Assembly (NCBI GenBank): GCA_019155205.2
Contig: JAHNZQ020000308.1
Location: forward strand, 4,642,803 to 4,706,802
Source of the DNA: Gracilaria vermiculophylla
Lineage: Eukaryota; Rhodophyta; Florideophyceae; Gracilariales; Gracilariaceae
Direction: 5' to 3'
Length of the DNA: 64,000 bases
Under the pieces are notes generated by a model. The model did no database searches and was not told the DNA's origin. It saw only the letters and a program-made list of their open reading frames with translations. Made by a program: the position numbers and the translations under genes. Of the stretch, positions 30,918 to 41,300 are shown in pieces (position 1 is the stretch's first letter; each line of letters starts with the position of its first letter).

Positions 30918-32073
30918 CAAGTGGATGTGGAAGCGGCGCAACGTGTTGCGTAGATATGTTGCATTTGGCGTTTGTGAAGGTGTGTTGCGCGAATAAGGGG
31001 CTTCAATGAGGGTTTTCTTTTTTGTGTTGAGGACCGGCATCGGAACGTTTTGTTTATAGGTTGCGGATGCGACGAGTTGAATTGAACACTACTGTTATTG
31101 CAAGTGTAAAAACCGCGAGCTAACTGTTGACAACTTTGAATGGTTTTGTCGTGTGTGGCGCACGCCGAAAATAGCGGAAGGTTGTGCGAGAAGGGGCGCT
31201 CGTGTGCGCTGCAAGTGCGTGTGGCGAGCTGCGGTGCGATGTAAATGGGGGGCAGGACGGTGTGTTGTTGCAGAGCGGGAGGAGAAAACACAAGGCAGGT
31301 TTGAGCGTGGCACTGGGGGACAAGCGTTGATGGTGGATAAATTGCGCAGTGAGCGGGTGGTGTCATTGGTCGATTGGCGAAGGTGGTCGGCGCCTCGCGT
31401 GGATCGGGTACGTGTACGCCGGTAGCAAGCGGAAGTGTTTGAGGTTTTTGGGCTGCCGGGCGCTGGTAAGGTATGAGCGAACGGTGCGCAGAAAAGCGCT
31501 GGCGGGAAGAGATGGGGGAGATATGCACAGGGCAACGTGGTGCGCTCGTTTTCATCATGTGTGGCTTTGCATGCTGCTCAGGAGAGGGTGGTGAGGGCGG
31601 TGAGGGTGGTGCAAAGAAGGCGCGGTTACTGCTCGTCCGGGTGGGTTGGTGCGATCGGTGGTGGTGGCAAGTGAGCAAAGGGCGTGTGATGGGTGGACAA
31701 GACGAAGGGGGGAGGGTGGGGTGGTTGGGGGCAAGGGGCGTACGAAGCGGCGGCGGCTGAGCGGTTTGAACGGTGTGGGGGGTGCGCGGAGGGGATGCGC
31801 GGCGAGCAAGTGGCGTTTGGCGATGACCAAACGAGAGGGTTTGGCGCAAGCGGCAAGGCGAGCTGAATTGGCACGCGGCGCGCGGCGTTTGGGCGCCTTG
31901 AATGGAAGCGGCTGTTTGAGGTGGCGCACGTGCGCGGCGTGGCGGCAGCGTGCGCGGGCGGGGCGGCGGGGGGAGGACCGCCCGCGACGGGAGTCTCACG
32001 TGCGCGCGCGGCTGCGCGCGCGGCTGCGCACGCGCCTGAGCACGCCGCTGCGCGTGTGTCTGGCGACGGCTCC

Positions 32074-32105
<32 letters not shown>

Positions 32106-32129
32106 GCGGCGGCGGCAGCGGCGGCGTCG
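32074..32129. repeat. CGG triplet repeat upstream of TIR-kinase
   Basis: Imperfect (CGG)n tract interrupted by CGT and AGC, in the GC-rich leader region. Confidence 0.85.
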
Positions 32130-32500
32130 GGCGCGGCGCGTCAGGGAATGGCGCGAGGCGCGCGCGCTCGCACGAGCGCCGCAACGGCGCGCGCGCCGCG
32201 GCGCGCTCTGACACTGTGCGCCACTGCGCGCTGCGCACACCGCGCCGCCCACCGCGCAGCACGCCGCGGCCACGCGCCATTAGGAAACCGTTTGCGCGCG
32301 GCGCGCAAGCGGGGCGCGCGCCGCCTCCCGTAGCCGCGCGGCTACCGGCTACCGCGCGCGCCGCGAGCCGCAGCGCGCGCACGGCGCCGCCCCAAACGCC
32401 ACCCACCCCCCCCAAAAGGCTGCCGCCCGCTCTTCGTGCGCAACCGCCTCAGCGCTCCTTGCCCGCCGCTGCCTTCCCACCCCCCAGCACACTAACTCGG

Positions 32501-32513
32501 CCCCCCCCCCCCC
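32501..32513. repeat. C13 run upstream of TIR-kinase
   Basis: Thirteen C on the sense strand, 362 nt before the chosen ATG. Confidence 0.9.
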
Positions 32514-32875
32514 ACGGCGCCACCGCCTCGCCGCCCGCGCTGCCGCCCCCCGTTCCCCTTCCTCTCTTCTCCGCGCCCTTTACCTTCTTCCACCCACGCT
32601 CCCTGCCCCAACCACCACCACCACCCCCCCACCCCCCTTTCATCCTGCACACTGTCGTTGCGCCCACGCGCCCATCCTGTCTAGTGCCGCTCGCTCGCCC
32701 TGTCGCTTGCCTTTTCCCTTTCTTGCCTCTCCACACCTCCAGTCCCACACCCGCCCCCCTCGTCCCCCCACACCGCCCGCCGCTCCCGTCCGCCCTCTAT
32801 TCCCCCCCGCACCTCAAAAACCACCGCCGCCGCCACCGCCTGCGCACTGCCTCCCTTCAACTCTCTAACACAGCC

Positions 32876-35461
32876 ATGGGAAACGGCAACAGTTCCGCCC
32901 GCAATTCCGCCCCGTCCGACACCCCCTTCTCCCGCCCCCGTCGCGCCGCAAAGCGTTCCCGCCGCAAGCGCGATCGCGCCCTTGCCCAGCGCCCCCCAGC
33001 CGACCGATCACCGCACCGAGCCCCTGTCCCCGCCGCCGACCGTATTGACTTTGATCCTCGCAATCTGCCACAGCGCGATGCCCCGAGAATGCATCCCGAC
33101 AACGCTCAGAGAGTGCGCCGCGTGCCCAACGGCTACCACTCTCGCCATGTTTCGCCCTCTCAGCCACAACACGCACCAGTCGCTGCCTTGCCGCCCCGCT
33201 CATCTGTCCAAGACTCAAACCGAAGGTACCCCACCGCCGCCGCCCCGCTGCACACTCCCTACATGTCTGAGAACCGCCCCACCCCGCCTAGCCACGCCCC
33301 CATCAAGTACGGCCGCCCAGACAAGCTGGGCCTCTATCGGAAGGACTTCATAAACGTCCACCGCAAGGACTACACCGGCCGGATAGAGCTTCTTCAGGGC
33401 TCCGTGGAGGGCTTGTCCAAGGACGACGAAACCGATCTCCTCATTGTGTACCTGCGCGAACGTGGCCAGTACAAGGCCAATCGCGACTCCTCTATGGCCG
33501 CCCTCAATCGCTCCGGTATTTCACTCGCGTCTCTCGAACGTGAGAGCAAGATTGAGCCCTCGTACCGACGTCATTATCATTGCTGGCTATCCCGCCCACT
33601 CCCGCGACCGCGCCCGCTCGGCTTTGAGTACAAGCGACTGTTGGTGTACGAGGATCCTGGAGAGGAGCTCACGCGCGACGACAATATCATTCTGGATGTT
33701 GTCAAATGCTTAACAACTGTCATTGGCGGAGACGTCCAGATTCAGTCCGTCGTGATCCCCCTTAGTGGCGCACTACTGTCGCCTTCTTTACGCAAACATT
33801 TTGTCCAAGCGGCCGTGGAAGTGGCCTACGCTTGGATGCACATGGGGCTGCCGCTGCGCACCGTCAAGATTCTCTTGCCCGAGACCGACATCACCAAGGA
33901 CATTGAGATGTTCCGGAGGACCAAGGAAACTCTCACCAAGAGCTCCGTGGTCCCGCCGTTGATGCCGCCTCGCAACTATGACGTGTTCTTTTCGTTTGCC
34001 CCGGCAGACAAGGACTCTGCCAATGATATGATCGAATATCTCACGTCGAAGAACCCTCTTATTCGCATCCACGTCGCGGAGTCACGCGATATATCAGTGC
34101 GAAAACGTGGGGTAGTGGATAACAAGATTATGGATGCGGTTAGGTCCAGCCATACATTCCTCGCCCTGTTGTCTGATGATTACTTTCATTCTGTGGAGTG
34201 CACAGAGGCGTTCTCTCTGGCATTCTGTCGTGATTTTGAGTCTATGGGCAACTTTGTCGTTCCCATCTACTGGAGAACGTGTGATCTCACGCCGCTTGCT
34301 AGGAGACTTGTCGCCACGGAGGGTGTCGACTGCCGTGAGCATAACTTTGGTCGGGCTACTGTGCTGTTGGACGAAATCCTTGACGCGGTTGGGGTGAGCA
34401 AACCCGAAGAGCGTGACAGTGCGGCTCAGGCCGACGACTTGTTTGAAGGTGCCGGTGCTGGTTCTGGTATCCAGAATGATCCTGACTGTCGGCTCAGGAT
34501 CGCTGAGAATTTGCTCATGAAGCGCGATGGAAACGAGAATAGGGAGCTGTTTGAACCGCTTGCCGAGCAGCCGGAAGGGGAAGAGACCGTGTCGCAGATG
34601 TTTTTCGATTATCGATGGAGAGACAGTTGGGCAATCGACTTCAAGGAGATTGTGTTTGGTCCGAGGATTGGCGCTGGTGGCTTCGGTGAAGTGTATAAAT
34701 GTCGACTGAACCAGAGAATGGTTGCTGTGAAAACACTGCAGAAACTTGAAGATGATGACCCTCAGGCGTTGAAGGCTGAGTTCATGGTTGAAATGAAGCT
34801 CATGTCCAAGCTCCGCCACCCTAACGTTGTGGAATTCATCGGAGCTTGTATTCATAGCCCGAATTTGGCTATCATCCTGGAGTTTATGCCTGGTGGAAGT
34901 CTCTATCGAGCTATTCATCGTCGACGCCGCAATCAGCTGGGGCCGTTCCCTCTCATCAAGACTGTATGGATTGCCTTTGGTGTGGCTAAAGGAATGGCTC
35001 ATTTGCATTCGCAATACCCAATCGTCATACATCGTGACGTTAAATCACCCAATGTGCTTCTGGGTAAGAACGTGCGAGAGGTGAAGATGACAGACTTTGG
35101 TCTGAGCCGGCTGAGAACTGGGTCCTACGTCAATACCGGACCGGGTGGAACACCGGAATGGATGGCACCAGAGCTCCTCCGACAAGACCCATTCAATGAA
35201 AAGTCGGATGTGTTCTCCTTTGGTGTAATTTTATGGGAACTTGTAATGTGCGAAAAGCCATGGCGAGATGATCACCCAATGCAAATTGTTTTCAAGGTCG
35301 GTAGCAGGGGAGAAAAACTGCCCACTCCTCCGCCAGAGCAATGTGCACCCGAGTTGCGGGAAATGATCGTTGAGTGCTTTGCCGATGATCCGAGACGTCG
35401 GCCAAACTTTGAAAATCTCGTGCAAAGGCTAAACGTCCTGTGCCATCGTGTGGAATCATAG
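32876..35461 (+). CDS. Myristoylated macro-like/TIR/Raf-type kinase fusion
   Basis: 861 aa in one exon. It starts MGNGNSSA, a good N-myristoylation signal, in a strong context (CAGCCATGG). After a basic Ser/Pro-rich linker, about 165-335 (GRIELLQGSVEGL, AALNRSGISLASL, VVIPLSGALLSPSLRKHF) resembles the macro-like domain that precedes TIR domains in some bacterial proteins; this is inference. A TIR domain follows at about 365-500 (NYDVFFSFAPADKD, SHTFLALLSDDYFHSVECTEAF). E444 aligns with the NADase Glu of SARM1-like TIRs. The kinase (about 590-861) is Raf/TKL-like: GAGGFGEVY (600-608), VAVK with K619, HRDVKSPN with D721, DFG 740-742, GTPEWMAPE. All catalytic residues are present. It is probably a membrane-tethered signalling protein with unknown ligand. 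I recall no described plant or animal protein with this order. Confidence 0.9.
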   Translation: MGNGNSSARNSAPSDTPFSRPRRAAKRSRRKRDRALAQRPPADRSPHRAPVPAADRIDFDPRNLPQRDAPRMHPDNAQRVRRVPNGYHSRHVSPSQPQHAPVAALPPRSSVQDSNRRYPTAAAPLHTPYMSENRPTPPSHAPIKYGRPDKLGLYRKDFINVHRKDYTGRIELLQGSVEGLSKDDETDLLIVYLRERGQYKANRDSSMAALNRSGISLASLERESKIEPSYRRHYHCWLSRPLPRPRPLGFEYKRLLVYEDPGEELTRDDNIILDVVKCLTTVIGGDVQIQSVVIPLSGALLSPSLRKHFVQAAVEVAYAWMHMGLPLRTVKILLPETDITKDIEMFRRTKETLTKSSVVPPLMPPRNYDVFFSFAPADKDSANDMIEYLTSKNPLIRIHVAESRDISVRKRGVVDNKIMDAVRSSHTFLALLSDDYFHSVECTEAFSLAFCRDFESMGNFVVPIYWRTCDLTPLARRLVATEGVDCREHNFGRATVLLDEILDAVGVSKPEERDSAAQADDLFEGAGAGSGIQNDPDCRLRIAENLLMKRDGNENRELFEPLAEQPEGEETVSQMFFDYRWRDSWAIDFKEIVFGPRIGAGGFGEVYKCRLNQRMVAVKTLQKLEDDDPQALKAEFMVEMKLMSKLRHPNVVEFIGACIHSPNLAIILEFMPGGSLYRAIHRRRRNQLGPFPLIKTVWIAFGVAKGMAHLHSQYPIVIHRDVKSPNVLLGKNVREVKMTDFGLSRLRTGSYVNTGPGGTPEWMAPELLRQDPFNEKSDVFSFGVILWELVMCEKPWRDDHPMQIVFKVGSRGEKLPTPPPEQCAPELREMIVECFADDPRRRPNFENLVQRLNVLCHRVES

Positions 35462-36640
35462 CTCTTCGGGTGTGGAAATTTCAAATTGATATGCATATAA
35501 ACAAAACAAACATATATCCGGAGTCGAGGCATAGCGTTTTGCTCTTTGTGTTTTTTCAGTGAAGTTGAACTTGGTCTCACAAGTCGAGACATTTGACTGT
35601 ACTCGAGAACATGTGAAGGGGGATCTCACGTTCGGTTGGCTGATACGAATTGTATTTTATCTGCTCTATGTTTGGACAGCACTTGGTTCTTCATATGGTG
35701 GTGTTTTGTTTTGATAGGCTGTTCACAGCCTATCTGCGGAAATGGCTTTCATCTGTGGGGCAATTATTCTTTTTAGATGTTTACATTCGTTTGGTATGTA
35801 GTTCAGCCTTTTTTTCTCGAGTTACTACAACCATGAGCTCGCCCGTCGACGAACTGCACGGGCCCGTTTTTCCTCTTTGTACAGCATGCTCTAGTCCGTT
35901 CTCGTCGAATTGATTGTCGATCATCAGCGATACCCCCTAACGTTAAGATAAGATTCGGTAGTGGCGAGAAACATGGTGTTCCTTAATGTAAAACAACGGA
36001 AATCTTTTTTCATGGTTGCATAACCCGCTTTTTCAGAAACCATGTGCCGACCCTGTTGTTGAGATCAAGCGTTACGGGTTACGAGATGTTTTTTTCGTGG
36101 TGGGGATGCTGTCCGTACAACAAACTGCAGGCAAAACAACATGCAGTTTTCTAGGGCATTTGCAAGGTGATGTGGAATTTCCTGGGTGTCGCTGCGGAAA
36201 CTAATGGAATAGGTGAAGTCTTAGATAATTACACCGTGTATGCTACTGTGACTTTCGCACTGAATGATTTGTACAACAGATAACAAACTATAGTTTACAG
36301 ACTGGCTCTGGAACTCAAGTCCCGTCTTAGGAGGCGTAATCAAGGTTCTTAAAAGCGTTTATCAACGAATGAACATCAACGTAGCTTGTTGCACACCGCA
36401 ACTTCTGAAAGCCAACGGGACTTTCGTAGCTGCCGGCATGAACCTTGTCATACCCCCTTTGAAATAGTGATGAACGACAATAAGAAATATGATCCGGCGA
36501 TCCTCTGCTCTTGCGCGCAGCCCACAGATAAGTGCTGTTGAGCCATGCACAATGCAAGCAACGAAAACAGAAGCTAGCCAACCGGAATCGGTAAATGCAG
36601 AAGGCTTCTGTTCTTTCAGATGTGGTCAGAATGAAGAGCA
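35462..36640. other. Convergent intergenic, TIR-kinase / cyclin-like
   Basis: 1.2 kb of ordinary to T-rich sequence between converging genes. I see no gene or repeat. Confidence 0.55.
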
Positions 36641-37747
36641 CTACCAATGCGGTATCCAGTGCGAAATGGTAGGAATAAAGGCAGTGGGAGCACCTGGAAC
36701 AGCAGAAAGAGCATGGGCATGGGCAGCATCCAGACGTGGGATAACAACACGAGGAACAACAGAATCATCGACAGGCACAATGGCGGCATATCCGCGCTTC
36801 TTGCCCACAGTGGCGGGCGGGGCATGGACCATAGCTGCCTTGGCAGCGGCGGCGGCAGATGCTTCCGCCTCCTCCGCAATGCGACGCTTGGCCTCGGCCG
36901 ACGCTTTGTCCATCTGGAAGCAGTCGTTCATGGTTTGCTTCGCGGCTGGGTCTTTCTCGAATATCTTTTGTGAGAGCTCCTTAATTTGCTTGAACTCATC
37001 GGCCTCGATGGATATGCGCCAGTCTACGACCTTGAGGAATGAAATCTGCTCAGACCCGAATCGGAAGTTGGGGCCGAGCAGCTCGCGAAGATCCATGGCA
37101 GCGCGGCCGGGGAACTCTTCGCTGAGAAGCACGGCAAAGTAGCTGGCAACAGCCACGACACACTCCCAGCGTTGCGGACGGGCCCAGTCACCGAGGCCGA
37201 CGAAACGGCCGCCGTGGCTCACGTAGCGGCGAAGTAAACACACGACGAGTACCTGCTCGTCGGCGTCAAGCTCCAGGTACTCGAAGAGAAGACAGAGCCA
37301 CTTCTCGACGGTGTGCCGCGGCAGATGCGGACCAACGTAGGCCACGACGGCGTCCGCCACGGTGGCACGGAGAACCTTGGTGACGGCCGGCGCCTGCGCA
37401 GAGCGAACACAAACGGGCAGGCCGAGCTCACGGGCGCCCTCCCAGTTCTCGGGCCATTCGCCGGCACGGAGAGGAGTTTGCCAGCGACGCTTACCGGGGT
37501 ATTCGGCGGCGGGCGACACGAAGACAGGGTCGACAGAGGGCACAGACGGAGAGTCGGTGAGGGCAGGGACGGCGGCTAAAGCCGGCTTCTGCTCCGGGGC
37601 AGGGGCGGACTTGTGACGCGCCAGGGACGACAGCTCGGACTTGGCGGTGTGACAGCGTCGCAGCCCCTTGCCTTTAATCTTGCGGATGGCGGCGGGGACG
37701 GCAGCGGGGGCGGCGGCGTTGAAAGTCGGCACGACTTGCTCGTCCAT
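36641..37747 (-). CDS. Cyclin-box protein, divergent
   Basis: 368 aa. A cyclin N-terminal box fits residues about 120-255: VTKVLRATVADAVVAYVG, LELDADEQVLVVCLLRRYV, WECVVAVASYFAVLLSEEF, then FLKVVDWRISIEADEF, which closely follows the helix-4/5 pattern of PHO80- and cyclin Y-like cyclins (FLxLLDWxLxVxxxEF). Cyclins activate CDKs through this box. The N-terminus is Ala/Pro-rich with an SPS/TP-rich stretch; the C-terminus has an Ala-rich charged helix (AKRRIAEEAEASAAAAAKAA). No destruction box is evident. It could regulate a PHO85/CDK5-type kinase, but the assignment beyond 'cyclin fold' is inference. It is uninterrupted and head-to-head with RPAP1 at 618 bp. Confidence 0.7.
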   Translation of the reverse strand: MDEQVVPTFNAAAPAAVPAAIRKIKGKGLRRCHTAKSELSSLARHKSAPAPEQKPALAAVPALTDSPSVPSVDPVFVSPAAEYPGKRRWQTPLRAGEWPENWEGARELGLPVCVRSAQAPAVTKVLRATVADAVVAYVGPHLPRHTVEKWLCLLFEYLELDADEQVLVVCLLRRYVSHGGRFVGLGDWARPQRWECVVAVASYFAVLLSEEFPGRAAMDLRELLGPNFRFGSEQISFLKVVDWRISIEADEFKQIKELSQKIFEKDPAAKQTMNDCFQMDKASAEAKRRIAEEAEASAAAAAKAAMVHAPPATVGKKRGYAAIVPVDDSVVPRVVIPRLDAAHAHALSAVPGAPTAFIPTISHWIPHW

Positions 37748-38365
37748 GGTGGAGGCGGTGGCGGTGGCGGAAGAGGCAAGTGGCCGTGCGTCCGAAAACG
37801 CTTTCGACGGGCGGGTGGGACTACGGCGGGTGCGCTGCGGGGGAGAGTATGCGACGGAGAGCGATTCGGTAGAAACGAAGATACTGCGCGGTTATCGGTT
37901 CGGCGGCTCGGGCCCGTGGATGGTCGAGAGGCTGTGCTTAAGCGTGGTGTGTGCAGCTTGCGCGTGGCCGGCGCAGATTTGCGTGCGAAGCGGCGGCGCG
38001 CTGCAAAGCGCCGAGCTGCTGCGTCGCTTTCATTGGCCCTAACGACGCATGTGGCGCTTTCGCATCGCCATCCTCACGCGTTGATTGGCTTCTTTGCGCC
38101 GATTGACGATCCTTTGCATATCTCCGTGTGCGCAATGGTGACCGGCAGGGCTTACATCTGCTGACAGCGTATGTAACAACGTGTGTGTCGTGTGCACTAT
38201 TCCACGTTTCCTTGATGCACAAGACAGCACGGGAACTCTTGGCGCTTTTGATCCGAAACACGAGCATCCAAGCACGCGGCGGGGTGCTGAAGAACGCGGC
38301 CCGCAGCGCGGCGGTGAGAAGTTTCGTTGCCCGTCGGCAGAGGCAGTTTCGCCTGGCTGCAAAGC
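37748..38365. promoter_or_regulatory. Divergent promoter, cyclin-like / RPAP1
   Basis: 618 bp between start codons of opposite genes, GC-rich near both ends. The RPAP1 frame opens slightly upstream without an ATG (TTG at 38327), which I did not use. Confidence 0.55.
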
Positions 38366-41300
38366 ATGCCAGCGCCGTCGGTAAACCACCTACGCGCGCG
38401 CGCGGCTGCGCTGCAATCGCACCACGACCTACTCCGCGATCAGCTGCAGTTCTTCCGGGAGAACAACGCCGTCGAATATCCGCCGGACGCCGATGAAAGC
38501 TTGCTGGAGGAGCAGTATCTCGCTGCCGCCTCGCGCCACGCCGATGCCCACGCCGATGCCCACACCGACTCCTCCGTGTTGCTCCCGTCTATCGCGGAGC
38601 GCACAGTCCAGCGCCGCGCTCGGAGGCGTGGGCGGAACGTCCGGCCCGCCGAGCCGCCTTCCGCCCCCGCGTTTCCGCAGTCGTTTCACGTCGACGTTTC
38701 GCGCCCTTCCGTTTTTGCGCGCCGCTCAAAACAGCAGCACCCTGTCCAGTCTGTTTCATGTCCTACCTCAACGCAAGTGCCGCCGCATGTGGCTTCGGAA
38801 GTGCCCCCCCTAGAGGAGACCTTGTCACAAACGCATTTTGAGTCGGCCTCGTCGAATGTTTCGCCGTTGCAGCAGGCCTCTTCGATGTTAGCGTCAATGT
38901 CTCCACAGCAGATACTACAAGCACAACGCGAGATTTTTGCCACGCTCAATCCAGACAGCATCTCCTTTCTAAAGCAACGTTCTTTCCAAACCGCAAACCA
39001 GCATGCGAAGCAAGCCCATCAAGCACCCTCGGAATCAGCACGCTCGGCCGGCACTGATCAACATCCTCCTCTTTTCTCCGTTAGCGAAGGAACTAACCTC
39101 GGTGTCGCCGAAACGAAACAACAACACGAACAACTAGAGCGCGCGAAGCGCTTATGGATGACCGATGCCACTGAATCGATACCAACACAAGAGCACGTGG
39201 ATCACATTTTGCAAAAAGCTGTTCAAGATATGGGGCCCATTGCCAAGGAACGCTTCGATCTAACCGGTAACATTTTAACTGCACAAGAAGTCCAAGTGCT
39301 CCCAACTCACAAAGGACTTCATCATCACGGCACTTTCCCTGAGAGTGCTGGCTACACACTGGCCGACTTGTTGATTTTGACTCGATCCACTATTCTTTCG
39401 CAGCGAGTTATGGCTCTCAAGGTGCTCACAAGCTTGATCATTAACCACGGGCCGCGTGTCACCGAGCCCATGCTTAAGTCGGATGGCATCAAACTCGCGT
39501 TTTCTCCGCTCCCGGCCACCGACACTTTTCATTCGGCTCTTACCAACCAAGTTGCATATCTCGAAGCCGTAGAATGCTTGCTGCAAAAGTCCTGCGTCTT
39601 AGATCAACGTGAGCTTATTCGCGACATGTACTTTGCCTCAGCGTTCTACTCACCACCTTTTGTGCGAGAGAATGACTGTTCTTTACTAAGTGTCTTGAGT
39701 GAGTTACACGTTATCACGACACTCATCGAAATCGCCAAAGCACGATGCACCGCGGTGAGCACTGTAGAGATTTCGAAGCGAGCTTTAAACGCTGTTCGGA
39801 TGATCGTCAATAACTCTCCAAGTCTACCAGAGAGCTATGTTTTGGAACAGCACTCTTCAAAGCCTTCTCGTGTACTCGACATGTTGATGCAACAGGCTGT
39901 TGGGACTGACAGACTAGCCCCTTCGACCACAATGTTGGCATGCGACATTATCGCCAACATATTTGTAAAAGCTACGTGGGTTGATAAGGATAAAGACCAT
40001 GGCCTTCAAAGGCTCTCTCTTTTGGAGGATTTTCTATTGGAAACTGCTGCTCACTTGAATTGGGCCATGAGAGACACTCCTTTCCAGCTCAATCCAATCA
40101 TGCAAGAAGCAGCGAAGGGCGTCCTTCGGTTGTTTCGAGCGTACCTCTCGCAGAACCTCGGTGTTCAAGCCATATCAGCTTTTCTTCCAGCCATCTGTCG
40201 CCTAGCACATGAAGTAGACGACAACCTGGCAGTCGAGGCCTATCTCGCGTTAGAAGCATATGTTCACTGTCTAGCTTTGAAGGCAGTAGAAGCTTCCGAC
40301 AAAGAACATGAAACAAGGGCGTCTGAAAAAGGCACAAGACCCACGCAACACGCAGACGAGCATGGAATGTTGAGCTTCGCGAAAGATCAGCTTGCAGGAC
40401 TCACACCTCAAGTTGTAGCAGCTGCAAAGCTCGTTTCGGAGAGAGGGAATCGCCACTCAACCTCACGCAGAGCGGCAGCCGGTCATTTCGTAGCAACTGC
40501 CTTGGCCGTTTTACCAATTCCGTTCGACGATTCATACTACAACCAACTGAAGTGTAATGCTTCAGAAGCGAACCATAAAATAGTCATTTATGGCTTCGAT
40601 CGCGTAAGATGCTTTGAGTCTCAAACATTGGCATCTCTGAGCCATGCAATCGCTCGCATTCTTAATGGTAAGCTCCTGGAGAAGGCATTTGTCCGCCGAG
40701 AAACGGATCAGTTAATCAAAGCGAGCTATTGGGAGAAGGATACTTTAGCCAAAAAACCAAGCCAAGAAGGAGGGTGGCGATTGATGGCAAATGCATGTGC
40801 AGAATGGATGGGTTTACTTTCTCGCTTGGAGTGTAGCATAAGCGTTGCACAAAGGGCAGCCACTTTGCTGTTTTGCATTTGTGATGTTCAAGTTATTCTT
40901 GACTTGATATCAAGATGTGTGCTTAGGAAAGAAATCCTGTTGATTATGGGAGGTGACATCGCACCTTCAGAAGCTGAAGGAATTGCACGAAAATTCATTC
41001 CTCAAGCCTGGAAGATTCTCAACAATAAAACCGGATCCCAGTTGCCTGAACAAGTCAGTGGTGATCCGATGCATGATCCTGTTCTGGTATCTATGGACAC
41101 CTTGGTGAATGTGTGGATGAAAGAAGACGGTGGCACTCCGCAGGGCATTAAGCTCTGCCAGTCGCTTTTTAAATCTCAACTCCTCAATATCCGCTTGTTC
41201 TTCGAGACTCTAGTCGAAGTGCCGCTGACCCAACAAGCTGACCACTCCGCTCTATTTGATTTAATGTTTCTAGTAGGAAAGACATGCGTCGAAACAGACG

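Larger units (their letters stand above)
30918..32875. promoter_or_regulatory. Intergenic and GC-rich leader of the TIR-kinase gene
   Basis: 2 kb. From about 31,900 it is extremely GC-rich with GCGCGC strings, a CGG triplet tract and a C13 run, then turns C-rich up to the ATG. The TIR-kinase frame is open 410 codons upstream, but that part is Arg/Ala- and Pro-rich low complexity, so I read it as leader and promoter. No gene is seen from 30,918 to 31,900, where open frames on both strands are compositional. Confidence 0.55.

Noticed and set aside
31646..32875. 410-codon N-terminal extension of the TIR-kinase
   Set aside because: Compositional Arg/Pro sequence. The ATG at 32876 has a strong context and gives a myristoylation signal.
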